The notes beneath the pieces are model-generated. The model was not told the origin of the DNA, ran no database searches, and was given only the letters and a program-made list of their open reading frames with translations. A DNA stretch of 59,208 nt from Dysosmobacter sp. (GTDB lineage Bacteria > Bacillota > Clostridia > Oscillospirales > Oscillospiraceae): positions 1 to 59,208 of the forward strand of contig JAPFEH010000067.1 of NCBI GenBank assembly GCA_026169195.1, in the 5' to 3' direction. A program made the translations under genes and the position numbers. How positions within the stretch are numbered: the first letter of the stretch is position 1; the number at the start of each line of letters is the position of its first letter. Positions 8,778 through 17,471 of the stretch are shown here, in pieces.

Positions 8778-9815
8778 ATGCATGTTTATACAACCGGTCA
8801 GTGGGTCCTTCTGTTTTTCTTTTACTGCTTCTGCGGCTGGGTGTGGGAGTCCTGCTATGTCTCCCTCTGCCAGCGCCGCTGGGTAAACCGCGGCTTTCTC
8901 CACGGTCCCCTGCTGCCCATTTACGGCTCCGGCGCCATCCTCATTCTCTTTGTCACCCTGCCGGCGGCCGGTCACCTGTGGCTCATCTGGCTGCTGGGGA
9001 TGCTGTCCGCCACCGCTCTGGAATATGTCACCGGCGCCGCCATGGAGCGGATCTTTAAGGTCCGCTACTGGGACTACTCCCAAAAACGGTTTCAGCTCAA
9101 CGGGCATATCTGTCTCACCAGCTCCATTGCATGGGGGTTCTTTTCCATCCTGCTGGTGCGGGTGATCCACCCTCCGGTCGCCCGTCTTTTGTCGGATGTT
9201 CCCGGATGGCTGGTCGATCCGCTGGCACTGGCGCTGACCGTTGTATTTACCGTGGATGTGGTGCAATCCGTTCAGGCCGCTCTGGATCTGCGGGACGTGC
9301 TGACCCGGCTCACGGAGGAAAACGAGGATCTGCGCCGGCTGGCACGCCGCGCAGAGGTTGCCGCCGCCTTTGCCGAGGAAGACCTGCGCCGGTTCCGTGA
9401 GCGGACCGAGGTGGAAAAGCTGCTTCTTCAAAGCCGCATCGAAGCCGGACTGGACGACCATCGTCAGGCCAGCCGCCGGCGCCGCCAGCATCGGGCAGAA
9501 CGGCTGGAGGAGGCTCTGCGCCGCCGCACCGGAATCAAGCTGGAAGCACTGGACACCATCGCCGGCGCACTGGAGACCTGCCGGAGACATCTGGACAGCC
9601 TTCCGGATTCCACCGAGGAGCTGCTGGCAGCCCGCCGCACAGAGGTCAATGACCTGATCGAACGGGTCAGGGACCGCAAGCAGGCTGTTCGGGCGCATAC
9701 TGCCAAAACCTACCTTCGCGCTTTGCGGATCCTGCGGGCACACCCCACAGCCATCGCCCGGGGATTGGAAACCGCCATGGAGTCTCTGCGAAAGCTGGAC
9801 GGCGACCGCAAATAA
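8778..9815 (+). CDS. PF06541-type membrane protein (putative ABC transporter permease) with long C-terminal coiled coil
   Basis: The product is 345 residues. The first ~180 form about five membrane segments, opening with WVLLFFFYCFCGWVWES and containing RGFLHGPLLPIYG, the signature of the PF06541 family that databases call a putative ABC transporter permease without experimental support. From about residue 185 to the end the protein is soluble, rich in Arg, Glu, Leu and Ala, and looks like a long coiled coil or helical bundle. It follows comM by 12 bases and probably shares its transcript. No ATP-binding partner is nearby, so a transport role is doubtful. Confidence 0.75.
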   Translation: MHVYTTGQWVLLFFFYCFCGWVWESCYVSLCQRRWVNRGFLHGPLLPIYGSGAILILFVTLPAAGHLWLIWLLGMLSATALEYVTGAAMERIFKVRYWDYSQKRFQLNGHICLTSSIAWGFFSILLVRVIHPPVARLLSDVPGWLVDPLALALTVVFTVDVVQSVQAALDLRDVLTRLTEENEDLRRLARRAEVAAAFAEEDLRRFRERTEVEKLLLQSRIEAGLDDHRQASRRRRQHRAERLEEALRRRTGIKLEALDTIAGALETCRRHLDSLPDSTEELLAARRTEVNDLIERVRDRKQAVRAHTAKTYLRALRILRAHPTAIARGLETAMESLRKLDGDRK

Positions 9816-9856
9816 GGCTCTCTCCCCGCTACGGCGGCATTCTTTCCAAAAACAAG

Positions 9857-9884
9857 CAGGACCGGCTCCTTGGAGCCGGTCCTG
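9857..9884. terminator. Stem-loop after the comM unit
   Basis: CAGGACCGGCTCC (57-69 of this 9.8 kb stretch) pairs with GGAGCCGGTCCTG across a two-base turn. On the plus strand no T run follows directly; on the minus strand a T run does follow. It is the only hairpin after the comM transcript and is probably its 3' end. Confidence 0.55.
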
Positions 9885-10003
9885 TTCATCACCAACATTT
9901 TCATTTTAACGCTCCAGCAATAAAAAGTCAAACATTTCGATGATAAAACCGCAGTTTCAGAAGATTGCACAGGATTTTATTGCAATTTTTCTCAAAAATG
10001 CGA

Positions 10004-10032
10004 ATTGCGGGCGCGGCGTTCTTTTGCTATTC
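10004..10032 (+). promoter_or_regulatory. Sigma-A promoter for the structured RNA
   Basis: TTGCGG (10004-10009) is followed after exactly 17 bases by TATTCT (10027-10032). Expected start is near 10039. No protein-coding frame with a ribosome site follows on this strand. Confidence 0.6.
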
Positions 10033-10038
10033 TATAAG

Positions 10039-10315
10039 CAAGAAAGGGTGAGTCCCATGTACCAGTAAGTGATCCCGGCAAAGGGGTACCATGTCACCTA
10101 GTGGCACAAGCACAGCAGACCAGACGCTCCCGTTTTTTCGTAGTTCTTTGGTTTCAATTCCCCGATGCATGCATATAGATTGGGAGCGCAGACAGAGTTT
10201 CCCTTTTCCATGTGCCACGAATCCGGAGAAAGAGAGGTAGCCATTGATGTTAGATCCCAAGAATCCAAATTGACCCTTGACTGTTCCGACGGGAATCAGT
10301 CAAGGGTCTTTTTTT
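10039..10315 (+). ncRNA. Candidate structured non-coding RNA, about 275 nt
   Basis: The stretch lies between a promoter (10004-10032) and a strong terminator (10272-10315) and has no credible ORF on the plus strand. It folds into nested complementary segments. A 5' stem pairs GGTGA plus ATGTACC with GGTACCAT plus TCACC (about 10048-10098). A second domain pairs GTGGCAC (near 10099) with GTGCCAC (near 10214), enclosing CGCTCCC with GGGAGCG (near 10125 and 10179). The layout resembles stable regulatory RNAs more than a riboswitch, since no gene follows in the same direction: nagA converges on it. I cannot assign a family. 6S RNA and the clostridial raiA RNA are candidates, but I see no sequence signature that proves either. 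Confidence 0.5.
10272..10315 (+). terminator. Intrinsic terminator of the structured RNA
   Basis: GACCCTTGACTG (10272-10283) pairs with CAGTCAAGGGTC (10297-10308), with an inner TTCC/GGAA stem, followed by seven T. It also sits at the end of the convergent nagA transcript, but on that strand the T run is poor. Confidence 0.9.
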
Positions 10316-10339
10316 ATTGGTCTCTTCCGGAAAAAGCAG

Positions 10340-11470
10340 TCACTTCAAAACCTGTCCCTTGAACAGAATGGTCCGGACGGAAAGTGTTTCCCGATCCAGC
10401 AGCACCACGCTGGCCTCCCTGCCAACCTCCAGACTTCCTGCCCGGTCCTGAATCCCGATGGACTGCGCCGGATTATACGTGCAGGCCCGCACCGCATCCG
10501 CCACAGGGATCCCGAACTGCACCGCCTGCCGCAAGCAGCCCATCAGGCTGGTAACGGAACCGGCCAGCGTTTCCGGATGGCCGGCGATGGTGGCGCGGTT
10601 TCCATGGACCTCGATCTCCTGTCCGCCGAAGGGATACCGGCCGTCGGGCATACCGGTCGCCCGCAGGGAATCGGAGATCAGGATGATCCGTTCCCTTCCA
10701 AACAGCCGGAATGCCAGCCGGATCATTGCGCCATGGATATGTACCCCGTCACAAATCAGCTCCGCCCGCACTCCCGGCGCATCAAACGCAGCGCCGATCA
10801 CACCGGGCGCCCGGTGATGCAGGGGGGGCATCCCGTTGTAAAGATGGGTGGCGTGGGTGGCTCCCGCCTCAAAGGCAGCCTTGGCGGTGTCATAGTCGGC
10901 AACCGTGTGCCCCACAGACACCGTGATCCCCATTTCCGCGGCAGTCCGGATAAACTCCATGGCGCCGGGCTGCTCCGGAGCCACCGTTACCAGCCGGATG
11001 CAGCCCTGTGCCGCATCCTGCAGGCGGCGCAGCATGGAAATGTCCGGATCATGGAGAAAATCGCCGTTCTGCGCGCCTTTTTTGGCTGTGGAGAGGAAGG
11101 GCCCCTCCAGATGCAGCCCCACCACCTCTGCGCCGCCGGCATGCTTCCCGCGGTGGGCGGCAGCGGTCCTGCAGATCGCAGACAGCTGCTCCTCCGGCAG
11201 GGTCATGCCGGCCGGACAGATGTAGGTGACGCCCTGACTCAGTTCATAGTCCGCGATCTTCTGCAGTCCCTCCGGAGACGCATCGCTGAAATCCTCACCC
11301 ACGCAGCCATGAAAATGCACATCCACAAGACCCGGGATCACATAACAGCCGGAGGCGTCCAGCTCCTCTCCGTCTCCGCTGGCAGCAGAGATCATCACGC
11401 CGTCGGTGCAAAGCTCCCTGACGGCAAACCCCTGCTCCGGATCAAAGACCTGACCGTTTGTTATTCGCAT
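10340..11470 (-). CDS. nagA: N-acetylglucosamine-6-phosphate deacetylase
   Basis: The product is 376 residues, the normal family length. It removes acetate from GlcNAc-6-phosphate to give glucosamine-6-phosphate, in the cytoplasm. Amidohydrolase features are in order: HFHG metal site near residue 52, HLEGPF, SVGHT, THLYNGM with a conserved histidine, and the catalytic aspartate in LISDSLRATG. The gene overlaps the end of nagB by 10 bases, so the two are probably translationally coupled. It is the last gene of the minus-strand unit anSME, ROK-like kinase, nagB, nagA. This ties acetylated aminosugar breakdown to sulfatase activation. Confidence 0.95.
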   Translation of the reverse strand: MRITNGQVFDPEQGFAVRELCTDGVMISAASGDGEELDASGCYVIPGLVDVHFHGCVGEDFSDASPEGLQKIADYELSQGVTYICPAGMTLPEEQLSAICRTAAAHRGKHAGGAEVVGLHLEGPFLSTAKKGAQNGDFLHDPDISMLRRLQDAAQGCIRLVTVAPEQPGAMEFIRTAAEMGITVSVGHTVADYDTAKAAFEAGATHATHLYNGMPPLHHRAPGVIGAAFDAPGVRAELICDGVHIHGAMIRLAFRLFGRERIILISDSLRATGMPDGRYPFGGQEIEVHGNRATIAGHPETLAGSVTSLMGCLRQAVQFGIPVADAVRACTYNPAQSIGIQDRAGSLEVGREASVVLLDRETLSVRTILFKGQVLK

Positions 11471-12216
11471 ACGGATACCCCCGCAGCCACAACCTTTTCC
11501 AGCGCCGCCCGGTCGCCCACCACCACAACATCACCGTGAAGCTGCAGAATGGAGGCAGGGCAAGCCGGTGTGATGGGGCCACAGATCATGCGGTAAAGCG
11601 CCTCTGCCTTGGCCTCGCCGCTTGCGATCAGCAACACCCACCGGGCAGCCATGATGCAGCCGATGCCCATGGTCAAGGCCTGACGGGGCACATCACCGGC
11701 GCTGGCAAAGAACCGGGCGTTGGCGTCGATGGTGCTCTGCGTCAGATCCACCACATGGGTCTCCCGCACAAAGCAGTCGCAGGGCTCGTTGAATCCGATG
11801 TGCCCGTTGTTGCCCAGCCCCAGCAGCTGCAGATCCGCATAGCCCATGGAGGCCACCAGATCATCATAGCGGGCGCATTCCGCCGCAGGGTCCGCGGCAA
11901 GCCCGTCGGGAACATGGGTGTTGGCCGGGTCGATGTCCACATGGTCAAACAGGTGGGTATTCATAAAATAGCGGTAGCTCTGGTCATGAGTGCCCGGCAG
12001 CCCCTTATATTCATCCAGATTGACGCTGCGGACCTCCTTGAAGCTGAGGAGTCCCTCCCTGTTCCATGCAGCCAGCTGCTCATAAGCCCCGATCGGCGTA
12101 GAGCCGGTGGCCAGTCCCAGCACGCAGGCGGGATTCCGGATCACCTCGGCGGCAATCACGGCAGCAGCCCGACGGCTCATTGCGGCATAATCGGCTTCCT
12201 GATAAATACGAATCAT
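11461..12216 (-). CDS. nagB: Glucosamine-6-phosphate deaminase
   Basis: The product is 251 residues. It isomerises and deaminates glucosamine-6-phosphate to fructose-6-phosphate and ammonia, feeding glycolysis. Visible motifs are GLATGSTPIGAYEQL (phosphate loop), SVNLDEYKGL with the catalytic aspartate region, and LGLGNNGHIGFNEP with the ring-opening histidine. The start at 12216 has GGAGG eight bases upstream; the upstream in-frame ATG codons lie within or on top of that site. It is 29 bases after the kinase-like gene and overlaps nagA. Confidence 0.95.
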   Translation of the reverse strand: MIRIYQEADYAAMSRRAAAVIAAEVIRNPACVLGLATGSTPIGAYEQLAAWNREGLLSFKEVRSVNLDEYKGLPGTHDQSYRYFMNTHLFDHVDIDPANTHVPDGLAADPAAECARYDDLVASMGYADLQLLGLGNNGHIGFNEPCDCFVRETHVVDLTQSTIDANARFFASAGDVPRQALTMGIGCIMAARWVLLIASGEAKAEALYRMICGPITPACPASILQLHGDVVVVGDRAALEKVVAAGVSVCE

Positions 12217-12245
12217 CTGCATTTCCTCCATTCGGTCCGGTTGGC

Positions 12246-13622
12246 TTATTTCATCTCAGGCAGGCTGGCGGCAGCCATAGACTGTCCCACCCGACGGAAC
12301 TTTTCATCCGGCAGTGTCAGGCGGATCCTGTCGGCATACTCGGGATACTCCTCGTCCAGCACCTTCCGGCAGGTCTCCAGCAGCAAATCGCCGCCCTTGC
12401 CGCTCATCACGCGTCCCAGCAGCAGTACATACTTGAAGCCGTAGTGCTCAAAGTAATACGCCAGCGTATGCCCCAGATAGCAGCCGATGGAGGCATACAC
12501 CTGCGCAGCCCGGGGATCGTCCTGCTCCATGAGCTTCTGCGTGACCTTCAGCTTTTCCGCGGGGGAGGCGTTCTCGTCCAGCGCAATGCCCGCTCGGGGC
12601 GCCAGCTTGTTGACGCCGTCCTGACAAAAATACTTGACGCCGCAGCCAATGTCGCCGGACCATTCGTCCTGCATGGCGTCAGGGTTGGCGTCCACCGGCA
12701 CGAAGGCCAGTTCGTTGAGCCAGCCGGTGATGCAGCCGTCCTCATTGACATAGCCCACCGCCTCACTGGTGCCCATGGCAATTCCCAGAACATTGTTGTC
12801 ATTCAGACTCATGGTGCCCGCCAAGGCGGACACATCGCCGTCATTCGCCACGGCATAGGGCACATCGCCGAACGTATCCGTGATCGCCCGGATAAAAATA
12901 TTTTTGACCTTCTCCTCATAAAGCTCCTTGGGAACCTTCAGGAATAGGGACGCGCTCATGGTCCGGTCATTGATATAAATGCCGGCAGAGCTGACGCCCA
13001 CCGCGTCTACTCTGGGCATATGGGCAGCGGCCGACTTCAGCGCGGAAACAATGCCTTCGTAATGATACTCCGGATCGGGATTGATCTTGGGCAGCCACAC
13101 CACTTCCTCGGAAAAGACCGTCTCCCCGTCGATCACGGCGGACACCTTCCGGTCGGAACCGCCGGCGTCAAAGCCGATGCGGCAGCCTTCCAGATGGCCC
13201 CCCATCGCCTTGGGACAGTCGCGGCTTTCAGGCACCCGGTCCGTCAGCACCACCTCAAACGGCTGCTCAAAAATATTGGACATGAAGTCCCAGTCGAACT
13301 CCCGCGCGCCGCCCTTGCAGTATACGCCGCGCAGATACTCGTACATCTCCTTGTGATCCACATAGATTTTATAGCCGCCCTTCATCCACAGCGCCGTTTT
13401 CACCAGACGGTCGATATAATAGCGGTCGGCAGCCTCCATCTCCGGCGTTCCGTGGATGAACGTATGTGTGGTAGCCACCTGCCCCTCCGCCCGTTCCACG
13501 GCAATGGAGACCGGCTGCTCCGCCCCCTTCAAAAAAGCCCTGTTGAACTGCAGCAGCGGCATAAATTCCGGATCCAGTACAGGTTTGTTCTTCACTTCCA
13601 CAGAGATTCCAAATCGTTCCAT
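12246..13622 (-). CDS. ROK-like sugar kinase with a ~145-residue N-terminal extension
   Basis: The product is 458 residues, against about 300 for a simple ROK kinase. The C-terminal two thirds shows an actin-like ATPase fold: phosphate-1 loop GFDAGGSDRKVSAV near residue 150, VGVSSAGIY, the likely catalytic region VANDGDVSALAG, and phosphate-2 loop LGIAMGTSEAVGYV. The cysteine-rich zinc motif of classical ROK proteins is not visible. The first ~145 residues match nothing I recognise, contain aromatic and charged stretches, and do not look like a winged helix. Its place between anSME and nagB suggests phosphorylation of N-acetylglucosamine or a relative after sulfate removal. A role as a sensor is possible. 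The ATG follows GGAGG. The substrate is inferred from context only. Confidence 0.7.
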   Translation of the reverse strand: MERFGISVEVKNKPVLDPEFMPLLQFNRAFLKGAEQPVSIAVERAEGQVATTHTFIHGTPEMEAADRYYIDRLVKTALWMKGGYKIYVDHKEMYEYLRGVYCKGGAREFDWDFMSNIFEQPFEVVLTDRVPESRDCPKAMGGHLEGCRIGFDAGGSDRKVSAVIDGETVFSEEVVWLPKINPDPEYHYEGIVSALKSAAAHMPRVDAVGVSSAGIYINDRTMSASLFLKVPKELYEEKVKNIFIRAITDTFGDVPYAVANDGDVSALAGTMSLNDNNVLGIAMGTSEAVGYVNEDGCITGWLNELAFVPVDANPDAMQDEWSGDIGCGVKYFCQDGVNKLAPRAGIALDENASPAEKLKVTQKLMEQDDPRAAQVYASIGCYLGHTLAYYFEHYGFKYVLLLGRVMSGKGGDLLLETCRKVLDEEYPEYADRIRLTLPDEKFRRVGQSMAAASLPEMK

Positions 13623-13652
13623 ATCTGACCTCCAAAAAATTTGATTCTGAAT

Positions 13653-14783
13653 TTATATCCCCGCGCTTCTCCGCAGGAGCTGATAGACCTCCATCAGTCC
13701 GGGACAGGCATATTCCAGAAAGCCGCGGTAAGCCGCGCAAAAATAATTTTTTCCGGCAGCGTCTGCCGTTATCGGTTCCCGGTTGCGGCGGCAGCCGTTC
13801 CGGCACAGCGGCAGCCAGCGGCAGGCCCTGCATTCCTCCGGAAGCCGGCGGGACCACTCCACAAAACCCGACTTTTCCCGAGCCGTCTCCATTTCTTCAA
13901 AGGAATCCGTCAAAATATTTCCCAGCCGCCATTGATCCAACGCATAAAAGTCGCAGGGATACACGCTGCCGTCCGCTTCAATGACCCATTGCGGACCGCA
14001 AACGCCCCGCAGGTTGCAGCTCTCCGGCATCTGACCGGACAAAATCATCATCAGATTTTCAAAATAGCGGTTGTACACATAATGCCCCGCCTTCATGTCC
14101 TGATACCAGCAGTCAAACACCGTCTTCAAAAAGGTTCCGTACCGTTCCGGCGTCAGGGAATATTCCCGTCCGCCCTGCACCTCACCCAGAGGATCCAGAC
14201 ACTCAATATACTGCTGGTAGCGGAAGCCCTGCTTTTTGAAAAAGCTGTACATCTGCCGCCCCCGCCGGACATTGGCCGCTGAGACGACCGTCAGGATATT
14301 ATAGTCCACCCCATGCTTTTCCAGCATCCGCAGCGCCGCCATGACCCGATTGAAGGTGCCCTTCCCCTCCCGATCCACCCGGCAGCGGTCGTGGAGTTCC
14401 TTGGGGCCGTCCAGCGACACACCCACCAGTACATGGTTCTCCGCAAGCCAGCGGGCCCAGTCTTCGTCCAGCGCAAGCCCGTTGGTCTGGAGCGCATAAT
14501 GGATCCGGATCCGGTTGGGATTGGGATGGCGGCGCACATACGCTGACAAATCCTGAAAAAAGGGCAGACCGGCCAGCGTCGGCTCGCCGCCCTGAAACGC
14601 AAAGGTACAGTCCCCCTCCGCATAGCGCAGCGCCTGATCCACGATCCTGTGCATTTGACTTTCCGACAACCGCCCCATCAGCGGCACACTTCGATTTTCT
14701 GTTTCATCCACATAAAAGCAATACCGGCACCGCATATTGCAGCTGCCGGATACCGGCTTGATCAACAGGCTTAGAGGCGGCAT
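13653..14783 (-). CDS. Anaerobic sulfatase-maturating enzyme (radical SAM, SPASM)
   Basis: The product is 376 residues. It oxidises an active-site Cys or Ser of sulfatases to formylglycine in the cytoplasm before export or use. The radical SAM triad CNMRCRYC is at residues 16-23 in LIKPVSGSCNMRCRYCFY. The SPASM region carries CNLRGVCG, GSVYPCDFYAL and a final CRACRWLPLCRNGC that bind two further [4Fe-4S] clusters. I placed the start at 14783, where AGGAG lies seven bases upstream and the N terminus matches the family (MPPLSLLIKPVS); the longer frame to 14969 is not used. It heads the kinase-nagB-nagA operon and sits divergently about 1.2 kb from a Cys-type sulfatase, its evident client. Confidence 0.93.
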   Translation of the reverse strand: MPPLSLLIKPVSGSCNMRCRYCFYVDETENRSVPLMGRLSESQMHRIVDQALRYAEGDCTFAFQGGEPTLAGLPFFQDLSAYVRRHPNPNRIRIHYALQTNGLALDEDWARWLAENHVLVGVSLDGPKELHDRCRVDREGKGTFNRVMAALRMLEKHGVDYNILTVVSAANVRRGRQMYSFFKKQGFRYQQYIECLDPLGEVQGGREYSLTPERYGTFLKTVFDCWYQDMKAGHYVYNRYFENLMMILSGQMPESCNLRGVCGPQWVIEADGSVYPCDFYALDQWRLGNILTDSFEEMETAREKSGFVEWSRRLPEECRACRWLPLCRNGCRRNREPITADAAGKNYFCAAYRGFLEYACPGLMEVYQLLRRSAGI

Positions 14784-14835
14784 GGCAAAACTCCTGTCCG
14801 GCGCGCCGGACGGCGCGTCTTCTGGTTCTATCGCT

Positions 14836-14864
14836 ATCATACACACTTTTTTCCAAAACAGCAA
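14836..14864 (-). promoter_or_regulatory. Sigma-A promoter of the anSME-kinase-nagBA operon
   Basis: On the minus strand TTGCTG (14864-14859) and TATGAT (14841-14836) are spaced by 17 bases. The leader would be about 45 bases long. Confidence 0.65.
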
Positions 14865-14892
14865 CGTCTTTTTGCTGCCGCCCAAAATATTC

Positions 14893-14921
14893 GTGACTTC
14901 TTCCTGACCGGCCGATATAAT
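14893..14921 (+). promoter_or_regulatory. Sigma-A promoter of the epimerase-like gene
   Basis: A perfect TATAAT at 14916-14921 is preceded at 17 bases by a weaker GTGACT (14893-14898). It is back to back with the anSME promoter, about 50 bases apart, so a single regulator could control both directions. Confidence 0.55.
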
Positions 14922-14967
14922 AAACACAGCAGCCGCCGCTGCTGATTTTCTTTCAGGAGGTTCTCCC

Positions 14968-15849
14968 ATGCAGTTTACGCTTTCCCATCATGGTCTACAG
15001 GCGATTGCAGACAGCCGGGGCGGGGAACTGATTTCCCTGCAGGACGCCGGAGGAACGGAACATCTCTGGAATGGAGATCCTGCCTTCTGGTCCGGACGCA
15101 ACCCGCTGCTCTTTCCGATCGTAGGCAATTTGAAAAACGGACAGGTTCGATTTGACGGACAGCCTTACAGCATGTCCCGACACGGCTTTGCACGGGACAT
15201 GGACTTCACCCCCGTGGCTCAGGACGCCCGTTCGATTCTTCTGGAGCTGCGGGAAACTCCGGAAACGCTGGGCTGCTATCCCTTTTCCTTCCGCCTTCTC
15301 GTGCGGCATACCCTATTGGAGCACGGCTTTTCCACCGCCTTTCAGATCCAGAACACCGGAGCGGTCCCCATGCCGTTTTGTATCGGCGCCCATACCGCAA
15401 TCCGCTGCCCCCTGCACACCGGAGAGCAGTTTGAGGACTATCAGCTGGTCTTCGACCAGCCGGAAACCGCCGGCACCCGATTGCTGACTCCGGAGGGGCT
15501 GATCCATCCGGACAAACGGGAACCTCTGCTGACGGACAGCCGCCTCCTCTCTCTGCGCCGGAGCCTGTTCGACCGGCTGGACACGGTCATTCTGGACGGG
15601 CTGCGCTCCCATGGGGTTGCCCTTCTGCACCGGAAAACCGGCCGCGGCGTTCATTTGGACTTCACCGGATTTCCCATGGTGGCCTTCTGGACCAAAAGCG
15701 GGTGCGAGGCGCCCTTTTTGTGCATGGAACCGTGGCACGGCTGCGCCGCTTTTGAAAATGAGTCCGGAGAATTTTCCAGAAAGCCCCATTGCATTACACT
15801 GAATTCCGGAGAAATGCGGGACCTCAGCTATTCGTTTACGCTTAAGTAA
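14968..15849 (+). CDS. Aldose 1-epimerase family protein
   Basis: The product is 293 residues and cytoplasmic. It belongs to the galactose-mutarotase-like fold, nearer the LacX/YihR type than GalM: it has NPLLFPIVGNLK, then SRHGFARDMDF with a conserved histidine, an IGAHTAIRCP segment, and EPWHGCA with the C-terminal catalytic region. Such enzymes interconvert sugar anomers. The start has AGGAGG nine bases upstream. It is divergent from anSME and followed by its own gap and a separate promoter for the sulfatase. Context suggests it acts on the sugar released or imported by this locus, but the substrate is not shown. Confidence 0.85.
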   Translation: MQFTLSHHGLQAIADSRGGELISLQDAGGTEHLWNGDPAFWSGRNPLLFPIVGNLKNGQVRFDGQPYSMSRHGFARDMDFTPVAQDARSILLELRETPETLGCYPFSFRLLVRHTLLEHGFSTAFQIQNTGAVPMPFCIGAHTAIRCPLHTGEQFEDYQLVFDQPETAGTRLLTPEGLIHPDKREPLLTDSRLLSLRRSLFDRLDTVILDGLRSHGVALLHRKTGRGVHLDFTGFPMVAFWTKSGCEAPFLCMEPWHGCAAFENESGEFSRKPHCITLNSGEMRDLSYSFTLK

Positions 15850-15899
15850 TCGTTTAGTCCGACAAAGAGAAAACTTTTATAGGATTCCCCCTCTCAAAT

Positions 15900-15928
15900 T
15901 TGACATTTTCTTCAAAATATAGTACTAT
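15900..15928 (+). promoter_or_regulatory. Strong sigma-A promoter of the sulfatase-ABC operon
   Basis: A perfect TTGACA (15900-15905), a 17-base spacer and TACTAT (15923-15928). The start should be near 15935, giving a leader of about 60 bases. Confidence 0.8.
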
Positions 15929-15996
15929 AAGCAGGAAATCTTTGTGCTATTTTGGTCATTCTGCCTAGTCCATGATAGCAGGAAAGGAACAAAATC

Positions 15997-17448
15997 ATGG
16001 CGAAACGCAAAAATGTTCTGCTGATCCTCTCTGACCAGCAGCGCATGGACACCATCAGCGCCTATGGGATGAACTCCATCTGCAAAACGCCCCATATCGA
16101 CCAGCTGGCTGCGGAGGGCATGAAGTTCACCAACGCCTATACGCCTTCCGCCATCTGCGCACCGGCCCGGGCCAGCGTGATGACCGGACTTTATCCCCAC
16201 AAGCACGGAGTTGTGGACAACTTCACCTGCATCAAAGACGGCATTCCCCTGCTGGGTGACTGCATGCACGATGCCGGCTATTACTGCGGTTACGCAGGAA
16301 AGTGGCATGTAACGCCGCACAAAGCGCCCGAGGAGTGCGGCTTTGATGACGGCAAGCCCTTTATGGGCTACGGCTTCCCCGGCAGCCGGGTCTTTCAGCA
16401 CCTGATTTTCGATCAGCCCCCCGATAACCAGCCCAATTACTATGAAGAGTATCTCAAAGAGCACGGCTACGAGGATGTGGATGTGTCCCACGGCTTTCTG
16501 GGCGACAATCCCGCGCTTCAGATTCAGGAGATGTTCTGCAAGCACGAAGGTCCTGTGGAAAGCACCATTGAATACTTTGTGGCCCATGAAACCAACCGCC
16601 TGATCGACAAGGCCAAGGACGAGGACAAGCCCTTCTTTATCTGGGCAAACTTCTGGGGGCCCCACAGCCCCAGCATCGTTCCGGAGCCATACTATTCCAT
16701 GTATCGTCCGGAGGATATCCCCGAGCATCCCAGCTACTGCGACGACCTGCTGGATAAGCCCTACGGCTATTATCTCAGCGAGAAAATGTGGGGTCTGGGC
16801 AACTATGGCTGGAAGGGATTTCAGGAAATCGCCGCCAGATACTACGGCCACTGCACCATGATCGACGATATGGTCGGCATGATCGTGGACAAGCTGAAGG
16901 CCGAGGGGCTTTATGATGACACCATCATCATTTACAGCGCCGACCACGGCGATTGTCTGGGCGCCCACAAGCTCATTGAAAAGGGCGCGTTCACCTTTGA
17001 CGAGATCTATCACATTCCCATGGTCGTCAAGGGTGCCGGCACCAAGGACAACGACAGCTTTGTGTATCTGCACGAGCTGATGCCCACCCTGCTGGATATG
17101 GCCGGCGTGAAGCCCTCCAAGCCCGTGGATGGCGAAAGCCTTCTGCCGCTGATGACCGGTCAGCAGGAGAGCAACGGCCGCAGTGAGGTATACGGCGAAT
17201 TCCACAGCCATTTCTACGTGGGCCGCCAGCGGATGGTGCGTGACCATGACTATCAGCTGACCTTCAATGAAAGCGAACGGGGCGAGTTGTACGATTTGAA
17301 AAAGGACCCCTACCAGCTGCACAATGTCTGTTACGATCCGGCATATGCCGAGGTCAAGAAACAATATCTGGATATCATGTCCAAGCATATGAAGGAGCTG
17401 GAGGACCCTGCGGGTACCTGGTTCCACCGCATCAAGGAATTCTATTAA
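15997..17448 (+). CDS. Cytosolic Cys-type sulfatase (S1 family)
   Basis: The product is 483 residues. It hydrolyses sulfate esters using formylglycine made from Cys54 in the motif CAPAR (C-x-P-x-R, 54-58), with the calcium ligand Asp13 in LLILSDQQR and a later SADHGDCLGAH. The Cys form is the one converted by anaerobic sulfatase-maturating enzymes, and one is encoded 1.2 kb away. There is no signal peptide: the protein begins MAKRKNVLLILSDQQ, the fold itself. The substrate must therefore be imported first, and an ABC importer follows immediately. The ATG has AGGAAAGGAA upstream. Substrate candidates from context are GlcNAc-6-sulfate or another sulfated hexosamine, or a simple organosulfate. 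Confidence 0.93.
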   Translation: MAKRKNVLLILSDQQRMDTISAYGMNSICKTPHIDQLAAEGMKFTNAYTPSAICAPARASVMTGLYPHKHGVVDNFTCIKDGIPLLGDCMHDAGYYCGYAGKWHVTPHKAPEECGFDDGKPFMGYGFPGSRVFQHLIFDQPPDNQPNYYEEYLKEHGYEDVDVSHGFLGDNPALQIQEMFCKHEGPVESTIEYFVAHETNRLIDKAKDEDKPFFIWANFWGPHSPSIVPEPYYSMYRPEDIPEHPSYCDDLLDKPYGYYLSEKMWGLGNYGWKGFQEIAARYYGHCTMIDDMVGMIVDKLKAEGLYDDTIIIYSADHGDCLGAHKLIEKGAFTFDEIYHIPMVVKGAGTKDNDSFVYLHELMPTLLDMAGVKPSKPVDGESLLPLMTGQQESNGRSEVYGEFHSHFYVGRQRMVRDHDYQLTFNESERGELYDLKKDPYQLHNVCYDPAYAEVKKQYLDIMSKHMKELEDPAGTWFHRIKEFY

Positions 17449-17471
17449 AGTTTTGAGTGGGAGAACGCAAC

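Noticed and set aside
7143..9743. An 866-codon minus-strand frame opposite comM and the membrane protein
   Set aside because: It spans two clear genes and has no start signals or domains.
10027..10260. A 77-codon minus-strand frame inside the structured RNA region
   Set aside because: No ribosome site, no similarity, and its codons overlap the arms of the inverted repeats; the promoter and terminator support a plus-strand RNA.
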